Shown: in pieces, positions 24,751 to 33,079 of the stretch
How positions within the stretch are numbered: the stretch's first letter is position 1
Layout of the letters: every line of letters starts with the position of its first letter
Assembly (NCBI GenBank): GCA_018266295.1
Contig: JAFEAQ010000006.1
Coordinates: forward strand, 186,001-250,000
DNA from: Bdellovibrionales bacterium
GTDB taxonomy: Bacteria > Bdellovibrionota > Bdellovibrionia > Bdellovibrionales > Bdellovibrionaceae
Direction of reading: 5' to 3'
DNA length: 64,000 nucleotides
Notes under the pieces: model-generated
Databases searched by the model: none
What the model saw: only the letters and a program-made list of their open reading frames with translations
Told to the model about the DNA's origin: nothing
Made by a program: the position numbers and the translations under genes

Positions 24751-24756
24751 TATAAA
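24751..24756 (+). promoter_or_regulatory. Possible -10 element of a leaderless transcript
   Basis: TATAAA ends eight bases before ATG 24765. If it is a -10 element, transcription starts within a base or two of the start codon. This agrees with the lack of any Shine-Dalgarno before that gene. Confidence 0.35.
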
Positions 24757-24764
24757 CTACCAGA

Positions 24765-25904
24765 ATGACAAAACTATTCTCAAAATCCTCGATCGCTCTT
24801 GTCGTCCTCACAGCTCTCGCATGCAGTCACCTCACCATGAAACGTTTACCTGCGGCCTCGGAGCCTTTTGCGCCGGTTGAAGCCGGCAATGTGTTCGCAA
24901 GTTACGAACCTTTGCAAGTCGAACTCGAAGCTCCGCTCGCGGATTTGTTCGCGCGAAAATCCATGGGGCTTGTCGAGTTTAAGAAGGGCTCTGTCGAAGG
25001 CACGTTCTCTTACTGGAATGAACAAAAACAAAAAATCTCTCTCCCCGTTTCTGTCAGTGTGAAAGGTTTTACTTCGACCGAGCTTTGCGACTTTCCGAAG
25101 CTAGAAATAAAATTCACTTCAAAAGAACGCGGCGGCACTTTGTTTGAGACGACGAAAACCGTTGATATGAATACTCACTGCGGATCTAAGGCAGGAGGCG
25201 CTGCTGAAGTCTTCCTAAAGGCCGCGGCCTTTAATCACCGCGAAGCTTTATTGTACCGAATGGCCGAAGTCCTAAGAATTCCGACATTCAAAGCACGCCC
25301 CGTGTTTGTGAAATATAACGGTACAAAAATCGCCGAAGTCGATCAAAGTAAAAAACCTTTTCAGGCATTTCTTCTGGAAGATACCAGCAGCTTTACCAAA
25401 CGTCTTGGCGGCCGCGAGATCAAAGGCACCGACGATCCGATGAAACCGCTGACTCTGGCTCTGCAGCCGCAAAAAGCTCCGATGTTTGCGTTTACCAACG
25501 TGAAACAGTCTCCGCAAATCGATCCTGAAGATGCCGCACGCATTGGCTACTTCCAAAAAATGATCGGTAACAGCGACTGGTATATCAAGATGACTCCTGA
25601 AGACACGCGCTCAGGAGATGCAAAAATTAATCTTTGGAATACAAAAATCATCGAACTGCCGAACGGCAAGTGGGTGCTCTTTCCGCAGGATTTTAACTTT
25701 TCAGCGATCATGATTGGTGCGTACAATTCTTCGGCGGACCTTAAGACAATCAACTCTGTGGATCCTGCGACCCAAGTCCGATTGAAGCAGGTGTTCATAG
25801 AGAAAAAGGCCGAGCTATACAAACTCACCGACACCTTGACGAACGATCCTGAGGGACCCGAGTTTTTAAAGCGCGTTCTTGATGCCTTCTATAAAGATCT
25901 TTAA
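24765..25904 (+). CDS. Lipoprotein with CotH-like kinase pattern
   Basis: A 379-residue lipoprotein with lipobox TALAC (Cys 20). From about residue 160 the sequence follows the CotH/HipA-type atypical kinase layout. NHREALLYRMAEVL with a following strand is the middle region. IGNSDWYIK (about 270-278) is at the place of the catalytic loop Asn-x-Asp, and VLFPQDFNFSA (about 302-312) is at the place of the metal-binding Asp. CotH proteins phosphorylate spore-coat proteins, and related folds occur in bacterial exported proteins. The match is to spacing and motifs only, so the function is inference. It lacks a Shine-Dalgarno and may be leaderless. Its TAA overlaps the convergent transglycosylase stop. 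Confidence 0.6.
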   Translation: MTKLFSKSSIALVVLTALACSHLTMKRLPAASEPFAPVEAGNVFASYEPLQVELEAPLADLFARKSMGLVEFKKGSVEGTFSYWNEQKQKISLPVSVSVKGFTSTELCDFPKLEIKFTSKERGGTLFETTKTVDMNTHCGSKAGGAAEVFLKAAAFNHREALLYRMAEVLRIPTFKARPVFVKYNGTKIAEVDQSKKPFQAFLLEDTSSFTKRLGGREIKGTDDPMKPLTLALQPQKAPMFAFTNVKQSPQIDPEDAARIGYFQKMIGNSDWYIKMTPEDTRSGDAKINLWNTKIIELPNGKWVLFPQDFNFSAIMIGAYNSSADLKTINSVDPATQVRLKQVFIEKKAELYKLTDTLTNDPEGPEFLKRVLDAFYKDL

Positions 25905-26680
25905 CGCGCTAACGGCTCCTGCTGCGGCTCAGACTGCTGAGTCGCCACTCTGAGTTGACCTTCTTTACGCTCGATGAGCTGCTCGTAAATGAGCTGGTAA
26001 TTTCTCATGACCCGCGAACCGTAGTTCCCGTTCAGCAGAGTTCTCTCATCTTCGCCGATACTCGCAATACTGCGCGCAACACGGCGGAGATTCTTCGGTC
26101 CCATATTATAAGCCGGCACGTAGTGATGTGCGCGGCTCTCGAATTGCGAGCGGAGATGCGCAAAGTACGTAATGCCGTACTTGATGTTATTGATTGGATC
26201 ATAGAGGGTGTTCGGTCCCCGCCATGGCAGATTGTACTTCTTTGCAAGCCATTCACCCGTCTGAGGGAGGACTTGCATCAAGCCGATTTCGCCTGAGGTG
26301 CCCTTTGCATAGGTATTAAACTGACTCTCAGTTTGAATGATCGCGAGCACAAATATTGGATCCATATCGTGCTTACGGCATTCGCTGATGAGCTCTTGGG
26401 TCATCTGTGGCACCCAAGACTTCCACTCGCCGGAAAGCGATGTTTCGAGTTTCTTATAGATCAGGTAATTAAGATCTCTATGCCCCTCCAGCCGAGCGGC
26501 ATAGCTCCCCCCGTAGACCGAACCGAGCAGCTCGCGGGCTTGATCCCGGCGCGCGCCTTCGTTCACTGGAGGCATATTCAGGGCCGCAAACTCCACCGGC
26601 GTCATGTTCTGATAAAAAGCGCCGAGGAAGACCCCACCTATAATTGTGATAAAAAGTGCCGATCTTTTATTCGCAAACAT
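25901..26680 (-). CDS. Lytic transglycosylase (SLT fold), membrane-anchored
   Basis: A 259-residue enzyme. ATG 26680 is chosen over the TTG at 26722 because AAAGAAG precedes it and the membrane segment follows (SALFITIIGGVFLGAF). The SLT domain (about 115-240) has the catalytic Glu in AIIQTESQFN, then GEIGLMQVLPQTGEW, and the AYNMGPKNL segment typical of MltC/Slt70-type enzymes that cleave peptidoglycan with formation of anhydromuramic ends. A paralogue lies at 47773 and shares the preceding ARELLGS segment. In a predator these may act on self or prey wall. The convergent stops share TTAA with the preceding gene. Confidence 0.9.
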   Translation of the reverse strand: MFANKRSALFITIIGGVFLGAFYQNMTPVEFAALNMPPVNEGARRDQARELLGSVYGGSYAARLEGHRDLNYLIYKKLETSLSGEWKSWVPQMTQELISECRKHDMDPIFVLAIIQTESQFNTYAKGTSGEIGLMQVLPQTGEWLAKKYNLPWRGPNTLYDPINNIKYGITYFAHLRSQFESRAHHYVPAYNMGPKNLRRVARSIASIGEDERTLLNGNYGSRVMRNYQLIYEQLIERKEGQLRVATQQSEPQQEPLAR

Positions 26681-27196
26681 ATGCTTCTTTATCGGCTTTT
26701 GGCGGGGGCTTTTGAGACTCAAGATGAGTCAGATGGCGCCGCCTGCAAATAGGTTGTTTCTAGAGGAAGAAAGCGCTCCGGAGATTCCCAAAACACCCGC
26801 CTCTTTTTGAGGCGTCTTAGAGTGAGCATGTCACCGTGGGACTGTGGAATTTTGGCGGGCGAAGAGCCGGAGCGATATTCGCCGCGGATTCAGCAGGTGC
26901 AAAGTTTAAAATTAGAAAACGGCATTATCCCGAAGCTCTGCGTAATTTTATTTATTTTTATTTTTTCGTTTGCGGGTATTTTTGTGCCCTCTCATTCCCG
27001 TTAAAAGCCCGGACATTTAGTTTTTCAAGAAGCTTCTCGCTGATGCTTTTTTCTCTTCTTATATCTAATTCTCACGTCTTTAAACAGTCTTTCTGACACT
27101 CTTTTCAAACTCCTCTTACAAAATGAAAAGTCCGAAATTTCCGCCTCAAAAACCCGTGGTATACAGAATGTGAAAACTCCCATGCAAAGGAAGACT
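26681..27196. other. Intergenic region, one hairpin
   Basis: About 500 bases without a supported gene. A hairpin at 26798-26814 (CGCCTC / GAGGCG, T5 loop) may be a terminator. Beyond it the sequence is AT-rich with short open frames of no recognisable product. Confidence 0.5.
26798..26814. terminator. Possible hairpin terminator
   Basis: CGCCTC and GAGGCG enclose TTTTT. The stem is GC-rich and six base pairs long, but no T-run follows, so termination is uncertain. Confidence 0.35.
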
Positions 27197-28186
27197 ATGA
27201 ATCTCAAAAATGCAACCGACTCGGAAATTCTCAGTGGCCTCGAGAAGCTCACAAAGTCTGAGAGAAAAATCACTCATTTGATTCTTTGGCATATTCTTGA
27301 AGTCGAGGGGCGAAAACTATTTTTGCAAGCGGGCTATAATTCCGTTTACAAATACCTCACTCGTCATTTGGGATATAGTGAAAGTGCTGCCTATGACCGG
27401 ATGCAGGCGGCTCGCCTCTTAAGACAAGTTCCTACTGTCGCGACCAAGACTGAATCCGGCACCATCACCCTGACACAAATGGTGAAGGTTCAACAGTCGC
27501 TTTATCACGAGAAAAAAGTCGGAAACACCGTGACCAAAGAAGAAGCTCGGGAACTCATCGAAAAGGTGGAAAGCAAAACCACCTTTGAAACCGAAAAAAT
27601 TCTGGCCTGCGAACTTAATCAGGCGCCGAAGACCTATCAAAAAATCAAACCTCAGCAAGATGACAGTGTGAGGCTGGAACTCAATCTCACCGCGCAACAA
27701 TACGAAGACTTGAAAAAAGCCCAGAGTCTTCTTTCTCACATTATAACCGACAATAATTTGGCAGAGGCGATTGCTTATTTGGCTCAGAACTTTATTCAGA
27801 AAAAAGAAGGCCGCCCGAAAGCGGCCGCCGACAAAGAGAGCGCCCCAGCAGAGTTAGCAAAACATAACTCTCGCGAAGAAAAGAAATCCGATTCTTCAAC
27901 GCAGAGCTTCGGGCTAATGCCGCTAAAAGTTCCTGTCTCAAAAGAAAAACGTAAGTACATTGCCGCAAGTGTTCGACGAGCTGTTTATGCTAAAGCAAAG
28001 AACTGTTGTGAGTACATTCATCCGCAAAACGGTCAGCGATGTGGCTCAAAATATCAGCTGCAAGTGGATCATATACGACCGCTAGCCAAAGGCGGGAGTG
28101 AGGATATCTCTAACTTACGAATTCTCTGCGGAGTTCATAACCGGGCCGAGGCCCTCCGGTGGGGCCTTACAAAACCACCGCATTAA
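27197..28186 (+). CDS. HNH endonuclease-family protein
   Basis: A 329-residue cytosolic protein. ATG 27197 is preferred because AAAGGAAG precedes it. The N-terminal half (about 1-120) is helical with a Lys/Glu-rich start and FLQAGYNSVYKYLTRHLGYSESAAYDRMQAAR, which looks like a DNA-binding or DUF222-like segment. A Lys-rich linker follows. The C-terminal HNH domain (about 265-320) has the zinc pair CCEYIHPQNGQRC and the metal-binding QVDHIRPLAKGG, followed by NLRILCGVHNR. Such proteins occur as repeated families in Bdellovibrio; a homing or host-nuclease role is possible. Convergent with the RNase H gene. Confidence 0.85.
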   Translation: MNLKNATDSEILSGLEKLTKSERKITHLILWHILEVEGRKLFLQAGYNSVYKYLTRHLGYSESAAYDRMQAARLLRQVPTVATKTESGTITLTQMVKVQQSLYHEKKVGNTVTKEEARELIEKVESKTTFETEKILACELNQAPKTYQKIKPQQDDSVRLELNLTAQQYEDLKKAQSLLSHIITDNNLAEAIAYLAQNFIQKKEGRPKAAADKESAPAELAKHNSREEKKSDSSTQSFGLMPLKVPVSKEKRKYIAASVRRAVYAKAKNCCEYIHPQNGQRCGSKYQLQVDHIRPLAKGGSEDISNLRILCGVHNRAEALRWGLTKPPH

Positions 28187-28217
28187 TTACCGAGGTATAG
28201 TTAAAACTAACACCGTA

Positions 28218-28655
28218 TTAAATCTGATCCCGTGCTTGGATGCATAGCTGATCGCAACGCTCGTTGAATTCGTGACCGGCATGGGCCTTGATCCATTTCC
28301 AGGTGATGGCATGTTTGGCCGCGAGCCCATCGAGCTCGGCAAGTTCCGCCTCGAGCCCGCGGGGGCGAAGATCGCTTCCCTGCCACACCGTCATGGAATC
28401 AATGAGGATGCGCGAATCGCTGAAAAGAGTCGCGGTAGTTTTTTCAGTAAGGGATTTCAACGCTTCGATCGCCGCGCGGAACTCCATCGGATTGCTCGAA
28501 GCTTTTTTGATGCCCGCGGATTTCTCAGAGACAACAAAACCATCACGGACAATCACAAAAGCCCAGGCGCCACGCCCTTCTTTGGCGCTGCCATCGGTGT
28601 AGATATCCACAACCGGAGCTCGTCGGAAAAAGAATTTCAAAACCGCATTTATCAT
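28218..28655 (-). CDS. rnhA: Ribonuclease H, type 1
   Basis: A 145-residue enzyme that cuts RNA in RNA-DNA hybrids during replication and repair. All four acidic catalytic residues are seen: Asp in IYTDGSAKEG, Glu in NPMEFRAAIEAL, Asp in LFSDSRIL and Asp near the end in NERCDQL. His in KAHAGHEFN is the usual assisting residue. The length is close to that of E. coli RNase HI. Ribosome binding is weak (AGGA ten bases upstream). Confidence 0.93.
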   Translation of the reverse strand: MINAVLKFFFRRAPVVDIYTDGSAKEGRGAWAFVIVRDGFVVSEKSAGIKKASSNPMEFRAAIEALKSLTEKTTATLFSDSRILIDSMTVWQGSDLRPRGLEAELAELDGLAAKHAITWKWIKAHAGHEFNERCDQLCIQARDQI

Positions 28656-28778
28656 TCAGCAAAAGTCCTCAATTGTGGAATCAAGATGCCATGAGTTGGT
28701 TTGACAAAACAATGAAAATCCTCGAACACCCGAAGGCCCCGGGCTTGCACTCTCCCAAGTCAGTCGGAGGCCCTGACC

Positions 28779-30089
28779 ATGAGAGCAAAAATACAGTCCC
28801 CACGCTGTCTAAAGACTATCCAACAGAACGCCTTTTTAGGCCTTACTGCCCTCCTCATGGGAATGATTCTAATAGCGAATACAGCCCAGGCTCAGCTCCT
28901 CTGCTCTGAGTCTTTTAAAGACACAGCGAACACTGTCGGAACATATCCGCACAAGGCCCCAGATGCCGAAATGTCGCTCTTAGCGCAAAAGAACTTCGAT
29001 CTTTTTATTCTCACTCAAAGAGCCACGGGCGATAAAGCTTGGTGGTCGCAAGCAACGCAGGCTTTGCAAGCCTCTGACGTCTCGACATTAAGCTCTCTCT
29101 ACGAACATATCCCTGAGGGCGACTATCGCCGAGCAATACGCCTTTTGATGGTGGGCGAAGAGCAAGGTCTGAAAATCCCTGCACAGCTTAAAAATGAAGT
29201 CGCTTCAACTCGCCAACAGCGCGATCTTTTACGCTCAAAAGATATGGAAGTTGCCGGTGAACTCACGCCACTGAATTTACGTGATCTTACGAATATGTTC
29301 ACGATGCTGGGAATCCGCCGCTCGAAACTGGAGCGCATGTATGAACGTGCTAAAAAGAAATTAGGTTATGAATCTAAAGAGCTCATCCCCGTGATCCAAG
29401 CCGGCAAAGCCGAGGGCATTCTAGGTGATGAAGCCCGCCTGGTCCTTCAAGAATACAACCTGCGAGTGAAAGTATCCCCTGAGTCTACCAAAGCGGCTTA
29501 CGCCAGTATGATGGACAGTCTTTTCGCCCTCTACTCACAACGCATTTACAAAACCCTGGAAGAGCCTTGGTTTAAAGTCGACGGCCAACAGCTGAATCTT
29601 TTAGATTTCGTAAAGAGCGGCGCCTATCGCCAGCCTGAAATTAAATCCACCAACACGTGGATGAACGTTGTGACTTTGGATCCAAGCAAAGTGCAAAATC
29701 CGATTCTGAAAAACTACACTCGCGAAATGTGGTGGAATCGCCTGAATAGCATCAACCCGATTGGCACGGTTCGCATCGCCCGCAATATGGACGTGGACCA
29801 AAACGGCAAGGAAACTCTTCACTCTGTCGAAGTCCTCCGCAAAGGCGAAGATGGTTTTTATGTTCCTTATCTTTTCGAAGCGGACATCACCGGGCAACTG
29901 AAGCCAGTGGAGGGCAAAGACGCTCTTCGCCGTATGGAAGCCTGCTTTCAGTGCCATCTGCGCCTGAATGGGATTCTCTTTGGCGGCATTACCATGAAGG
30001 GCTATAAAGCGGTCGATGACTGGCATATCAACAACATCGACTTCACTCGTCGTAAATTCTACGATAAATTTAAAGAGTTCCGTAAGTAA
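28779..30089 (+). CDS. Exported protein with C-terminal CxxCH motif
   Basis: A 436-residue exported protein with a long positive N-terminus and signal peptide (hydrophobic 20-38, ending NTAQA) and a GGAGG site before ATG 28779. Most of the chain is helical without a known domain. Near residue 390 comes MEACFQCHLRLNG, a CxxCH heme c attachment site, followed by a conserved-looking tail with Trp and His residues. It may be a mono-heme c-type cytochrome with a large helical sensor part. The domain is not one I recognise. It is followed by a small exported gene after an 84-base gap. Confidence 0.7.
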   Translation: MRAKIQSPRCLKTIQQNAFLGLTALLMGMILIANTAQAQLLCSESFKDTANTVGTYPHKAPDAEMSLLAQKNFDLFILTQRATGDKAWWSQATQALQASDVSTLSSLYEHIPEGDYRRAIRLLMVGEEQGLKIPAQLKNEVASTRQQRDLLRSKDMEVAGELTPLNLRDLTNMFTMLGIRRSKLERMYERAKKKLGYESKELIPVIQAGKAEGILGDEARLVLQEYNLRVKVSPESTKAAYASMMDSLFALYSQRIYKTLEEPWFKVDGQQLNLLDFVKSGAYRQPEIKSTNTWMNVVTLDPSKVQNPILKNYTREMWWNRLNSINPIGTVRIARNMDVDQNGKETLHSVEVLRKGEDGFYVPYLFEADITGQLKPVEGKDALRRMEACFQCHLRLNGILFGGITMKGYKAVDDWHINNIDFTRRKFYDKFKEFRK

Positions 30090-30173
30090 GAGGTTCTAAC
30101 CGAATCCTAACTTAAATCGAACACACTTCTCTTGGGTTTTAACTTATAAGGTCTCCACCACACAGGAGATTTT

Positions 30174-30629
30174 ATGAAAAAACTTTTAGCTCTTATCGTT
30201 CTTGTTTTGCCAATGATCGCCTCGGCAGGCCCTGAAGATCACATTCCAGGCGCGGTCTATGCGACCACTGAAAAAGTGCCCTACTACTTGATGCAGTTTC
30301 AGTTCGACTCCATAGCTCTTTCAAACGATGAATCAACCGTGATTTTATACGCTCGTTATGGAAACTTCACCGGTGACTTCAAAGTGATCTCTGCTTCACG
30401 CCACAATGAAGACATCGTGACCTACACAGCTCAGAAAGAGCTTTTCAATCGCACTGAAACAGGCTGCGGCTCTTCAGAAAAAGCCGTTGCAACCATCCGC
30501 GCGCGCAATCACGTTAGCTTCGGCATGAGCCCGAAAGATGTCGAAGTTTCTGTTGAGTACACGACTGTGAACGACATTTGCCATTCACGTCCGCAAACTC
30601 AAACGATTCAATATCAATTGGTAGATTAA
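30174..30629 (+). CDS. Small exported protein, unknown function
   Basis: A 151-residue exported protein with a consensus AGGAG site and signal peptide MKKLLALIVLVLPMIASA. The mature part is beta-rich and has two cysteines (about residues 103 and 141). No family recognised. It is convergent with folE2 and the two stop codons overlap by four bases, without a terminator between them. Confidence 0.7.
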   Translation: MKKLLALIVLVLPMIASAGPEDHIPGAVYATTEKVPYYLMQFQFDSIALSNDESTVILYARYGNFTGDFKVISASRHNEDIVTYTAQKELFNRTETGCGSSEKAVATIRARNHVSFGMSPKDVEVSVEYTTVNDICHSRPQTQTIQYQLVD

Positions 30630-31549
30630 AGTCCGTCCTGAATGCCCTTAGTAATGAGGGCTTCAGCATTATGGGGGTGAAGGCTTTCTAAGTGCTTCAC
30701 CTCAATAAGATAGTCCGCGATATCTGTGACACGATCTAAAGTCGCCTTAATACGGCGAGAAGCATCTTCACAGAACATCAGATTCTGACCATTGCGAAGC
30801 GCGAACTCCTGTTCGTCTTCACGCTTCACCGCTCCTTGCACCGGAGTTTGCAAAGCCTCTTCAACAACATCGATCAGGTCTTCAAAGCCAAATGCCGACT
30901 GAGCATTCGCCAGCTGCACTTTCACGCGGGCCTCACTTCTTTGCGCATGCGGAGTCGCAAGGACACCTTGAGTGCTGCCAAGCCATTGGTGAATGTCTTC
31001 GAAGTTCAGCTCATCCTGACTCAAGAATTCACGCTTAAAGTTTTCTTGGATCAATTGGCGCGACAAGGCTGCCGATGCCGGGCACGTGCTTGAGTAAGTC
31101 ACAATCACTTCAGCAAAGATCTTGGCGCGGCCTTCAGTGTTTTCAACCGACAGGTTCACAGGATATGTGCGCCACGCTTTGTTTTCAGATTTAAGAGCCT
31201 TACGTTGCAAAGGAGCTTCGAACTTCACGGCCAAATAAGCATGACGGCTGAGATCTTTGTGAGTCTTCAAAAACTCTTGAGAGACTTCTTCAAGAAGCGC
31301 GTAACCGAGAGCTTTTGCTGAAAGAAGCTCTTGAACGGACAGGTACAAGCGCGACATGTGGATGCCGCGAGAAGAAGTGCGATCGAGGCTGACCTTCGCA
31401 TCAACACGGGCCGGGACTCTGAATAGCGCCCCCTCGTCACTTGCAAGCAGAACAGGGACTTCAATATTCCCCATCCCCACTTGGTTGATCGGTGGGTAAA
31501 GATCTTTTCTGGTTTCAAGAGCGACGTCCGCGAGTTTATGCTTGTCCAT
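30626..31549 (-). CDS. folE2: GTP cyclohydrolase FolE2 (type IB)
   Basis: A 307-residue enzyme of the GCYH-IB family that makes 7,8-dihydroneopterin triphosphate for folate and queuosine synthesis. I prefer ATG 31549 over the TTG at 31621, since the latter would abut the divergent maf start. Family features are PPINQVGMGNIEVPV, the SSRGIHMSRLY segment near residue 68, and SSTCPASAAL at the place where most members have CPCS. The conserved Cys remains, but the second Cys is Ala. The zinc ligand region TPHAQRS is intact. No Shine-Dalgarno is visible. Confidence 0.88.
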   Translation of the reverse strand: MDKHKLADVALETRKDLYPPINQVGMGNIEVPVLLASDEGALFRVPARVDAKVSLDRTSSRGIHMSRLYLSVQELLSAKALGYALLEEVSQEFLKTHKDLSRHAYLAVKFEAPLQRKALKSENKAWRTYPVNLSVENTEGRAKIFAEVIVTYSSTCPASAALSRQLIQENFKREFLSQDELNFEDIHQWLGSTQGVLATPHAQRSEARVKVQLANAQSAFGFEDLIDVVEEALQTPVQGAVKREDEQEFALRNGQNLMFCEDASRRIKATLDRVTDIADYLIEVKHLESLHPHNAEALITKGIQDGL

Positions 31550-31606
31550 GGCTTGGCTTATACGCCTAAAACTACGTTTTGGCTCGAATTTTTCAAAATT
31601 CTGTCC

Positions 31607-31614
31607 TATAAAAT
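31607..31614 (+). promoter_or_regulatory. Possible -10 element of leaderless maf transcript
   Basis: TATAAAAT ends eight bases before the maf start codon, and no ribosome binding site lies between. Transcription would start at or within two bases of ATG, so maf may be translated without a leader. Confidence 0.4.
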
Positions 31615-31621
31615 AAGCCAA

Positions 31622-32197
31622 ATGAAAAATTTAGTCCTCGCTAGTACATCGAAATACCGACAAGAGCTTTTAAAGCAATTAGGCCTGCCTTTTGAGGCTA
31701 AAAAGCCCCTGATTGACGAAGAGAAAGAAAAAGATCCCACCCTGGCCCCACGTAAATTGGCCGAAAGATTGGCGCAGCTTAAAGCCCAGAGCCTGAAAGC
31801 GGAGGGAACCGTGGTGATCGGCGGCGATCAGCTCGTGGCCCACCGCGGAAAAGTCCTCGGAAAACCCCATACTCGTGAGCGCGCCATCGAGCAGCTGCTG
31901 GAAATGCAGAACTCTAAACACGAACTCATCACGGCAATTTACATCTGCGATGGGAACAACAAAGGCATTCACTACACAGACATAACGAAGCTCCACATGA
32001 AACATCTTTCACGGGAGCAGATTGAGCGCTATGTCGATCTGGATGAGCCTTTGGATTGTGCCGGCGCTTACAAGATTGAAAAACATGGCATGATGCTCTT
32101 TGATAAAATCGAAAGTGAAGACTTCAGCGCCATTCAGGGCTTGCCGCTTTTGATGCTTGGGAAGATACTGAAGGACTCAGGTTTTCGCATTCCATAA
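31622..32197 (+). CDS. Maf/YceF-type nucleotide pyrophosphatase
   Basis: A 191-residue enzyme of the Maf family that hydrolyses modified nucleoside triphosphates. The start ATG 31622 opens with the family N-terminus NLVLASTSKYRQELL. Other conserved segments are APRKLAERLAQLKA, VVIGGDQLV and DCAGAYKIE, with the final SEDFSAIQGLPL. The Gly-Gly-Asp-Gln and Cys-Ala-Gly-Ala forms are nearer to the YceF (7-methyl-GTP) branch than to YhdE. The cytidine deaminase gene follows nine bases after its stop, so the two are co-transcribed. Confidence 0.9.
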   Translation: MKNLVLASTSKYRQELLKQLGLPFEAKKPLIDEEKEKDPTLAPRKLAERLAQLKAQSLKAEGTVVIGGDQLVAHRGKVLGKPHTRERAIEQLLEMQNSKHELITAIYICDGNNKGIHYTDITKLHMKHLSREQIERYVDLDEPLDCAGAYKIEKHGMMLFDKIESEDFSAIQGLPLLMLGKILKDSGFRIP

Positions 32198-32206
32198 GGA
32201 AGATAC

Positions 32207-32602
32207 ATGAACACGGAACTTTTGAAGTGGGCCTTGGATGGCCAAAAAAATTCTTACGCCCCCTACTCCGGTAAGCACATCGGTGCTGCGGTGTTGATGG
32301 ATAACGGCAAAATCTACAGCGGCTGCAACGTCGAGAACGCGTCTTACGGCGGCACTATTTGTGCTGAACGCACAGCCATCGTCAAAGCCGTCAGTGATGG
32401 CGCAAAGAAAATCAAAGAAGTCATGGTGGTGAGTTCAGAACAAAACCCCTGGCCTCCGTGTGGATTCTGCCGTCAAGTGATTGCCGAGTTCGCCAGCCCA
32501 GATACGATGATTCACCTCGCAAACCCGCAAGGCCAATCTCGTTCGCTCAAATTTGTCGATCTTTTCCCTGAGGCTTTCGGCCCGGCTCACTTAAAGCCTT
32601 AA
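32207..32602 (+). CDS. cdd: Cytidine deaminase
   Basis: A 131-residue enzyme converting cytidine and deoxycytidine to uridine forms in nucleotide salvage. The zinc-binding motifs TICAERTA and PPCGFCRQ are complete, with the catalytic Glu in CAE, and NVENASYGG is the substrate loop. The length fits the small tetrameric type. Preceded by AAGGAAG and directly after maf. The stop codon overlaps that of the convergent copper-binding gene (shared TTAA). Confidence 0.95.
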   Translation: MNTELLKWALDGQKNSYAPYSGKHIGAAVLMDNGKIYSGCNVENASYGGTICAERTAIVKAVSDGAKKIKEVMVVSSEQNPWPPCGFCRQVIAEFASPDTMIHLANPQGQSRSLKFVDLFPEAFGPAHLKP

Positions 32603-33015
32603 ACATTCCACATGTTTCTATTTTCCATCGTCCCTTCCTCGCGCGATCGAGGAATGTGGACGGCGGTTCCTGTCATGCCACGGCAAGATTCCGCGCACTG
32701 ACGGCAGATCTCTGCACATTTCACCATCGCGGCATCCTCTTCATATCTTTCGCAGGCTTCTGCACAGGCTTCGCAGAGCTCAAAAGAAACAACACAGGCT
32801 TGGCGATGAAATGGAAGCCCAGAGACCATCATTTTTGCTGAGAGCTCACAGGCCTCTGCACACATCTGAAGAAGAGCGATGTGCTTTCCTTGAAAGTGCG
32901 TGTCTCGTTGCGAGAGACAATGATGGAGAGTTTCCAAGCAGACACGGTGACAACTAAAACAATTCTTTATACAACGAGTGACGTCGCTGTCCTGCATAGG
33001 TTCATTGTTGGCCAT
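32599..33015 (-). CDS. Four-helix copper-binding (Csp/DUF326-like) protein
   Basis: A 138-residue cytosolic protein with an ideal AAGGAGG site. Cysteines occur in helix-spaced pairs: CIKNCFSCHRVC, CAEAC, CVVSFELCEACAEAC and CAEICRQCAESC. This matches the four-helix bundles of the DUF326/copper-storage type, in which cysteines line the core and bind many Cu(I) ions. No signal peptide, so it would store or buffer copper in the cytoplasm. The family is clear; metal binding of this member is inferred. Confidence 0.85.
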   Translation of the reverse strand: MANNEPMQDSDVTRCIKNCFSCHRVCLETLHHCLSQRDTHFQGKHIALLQMCAEACELSAKMMVSGLPFHRQACVVSFELCEACAEACERYEEDAAMVKCAEICRQCAESCRGMTGTAVHIPRSREEGTMENRNMWNV

Positions 33016-33079
33016 AATATCCTCCTTCTTCTCAGGAGAATATTATAGCTCCGTGTTTAGACTATGGGGCGCTGTCTTT

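Noticed and set aside
26807-27096. Two overlapping plus-strand frames of 65 and 86 codons rich in Phe and Ser
   Set aside because: No ribosome site; composition follows the AT-rich non-coding sequence.
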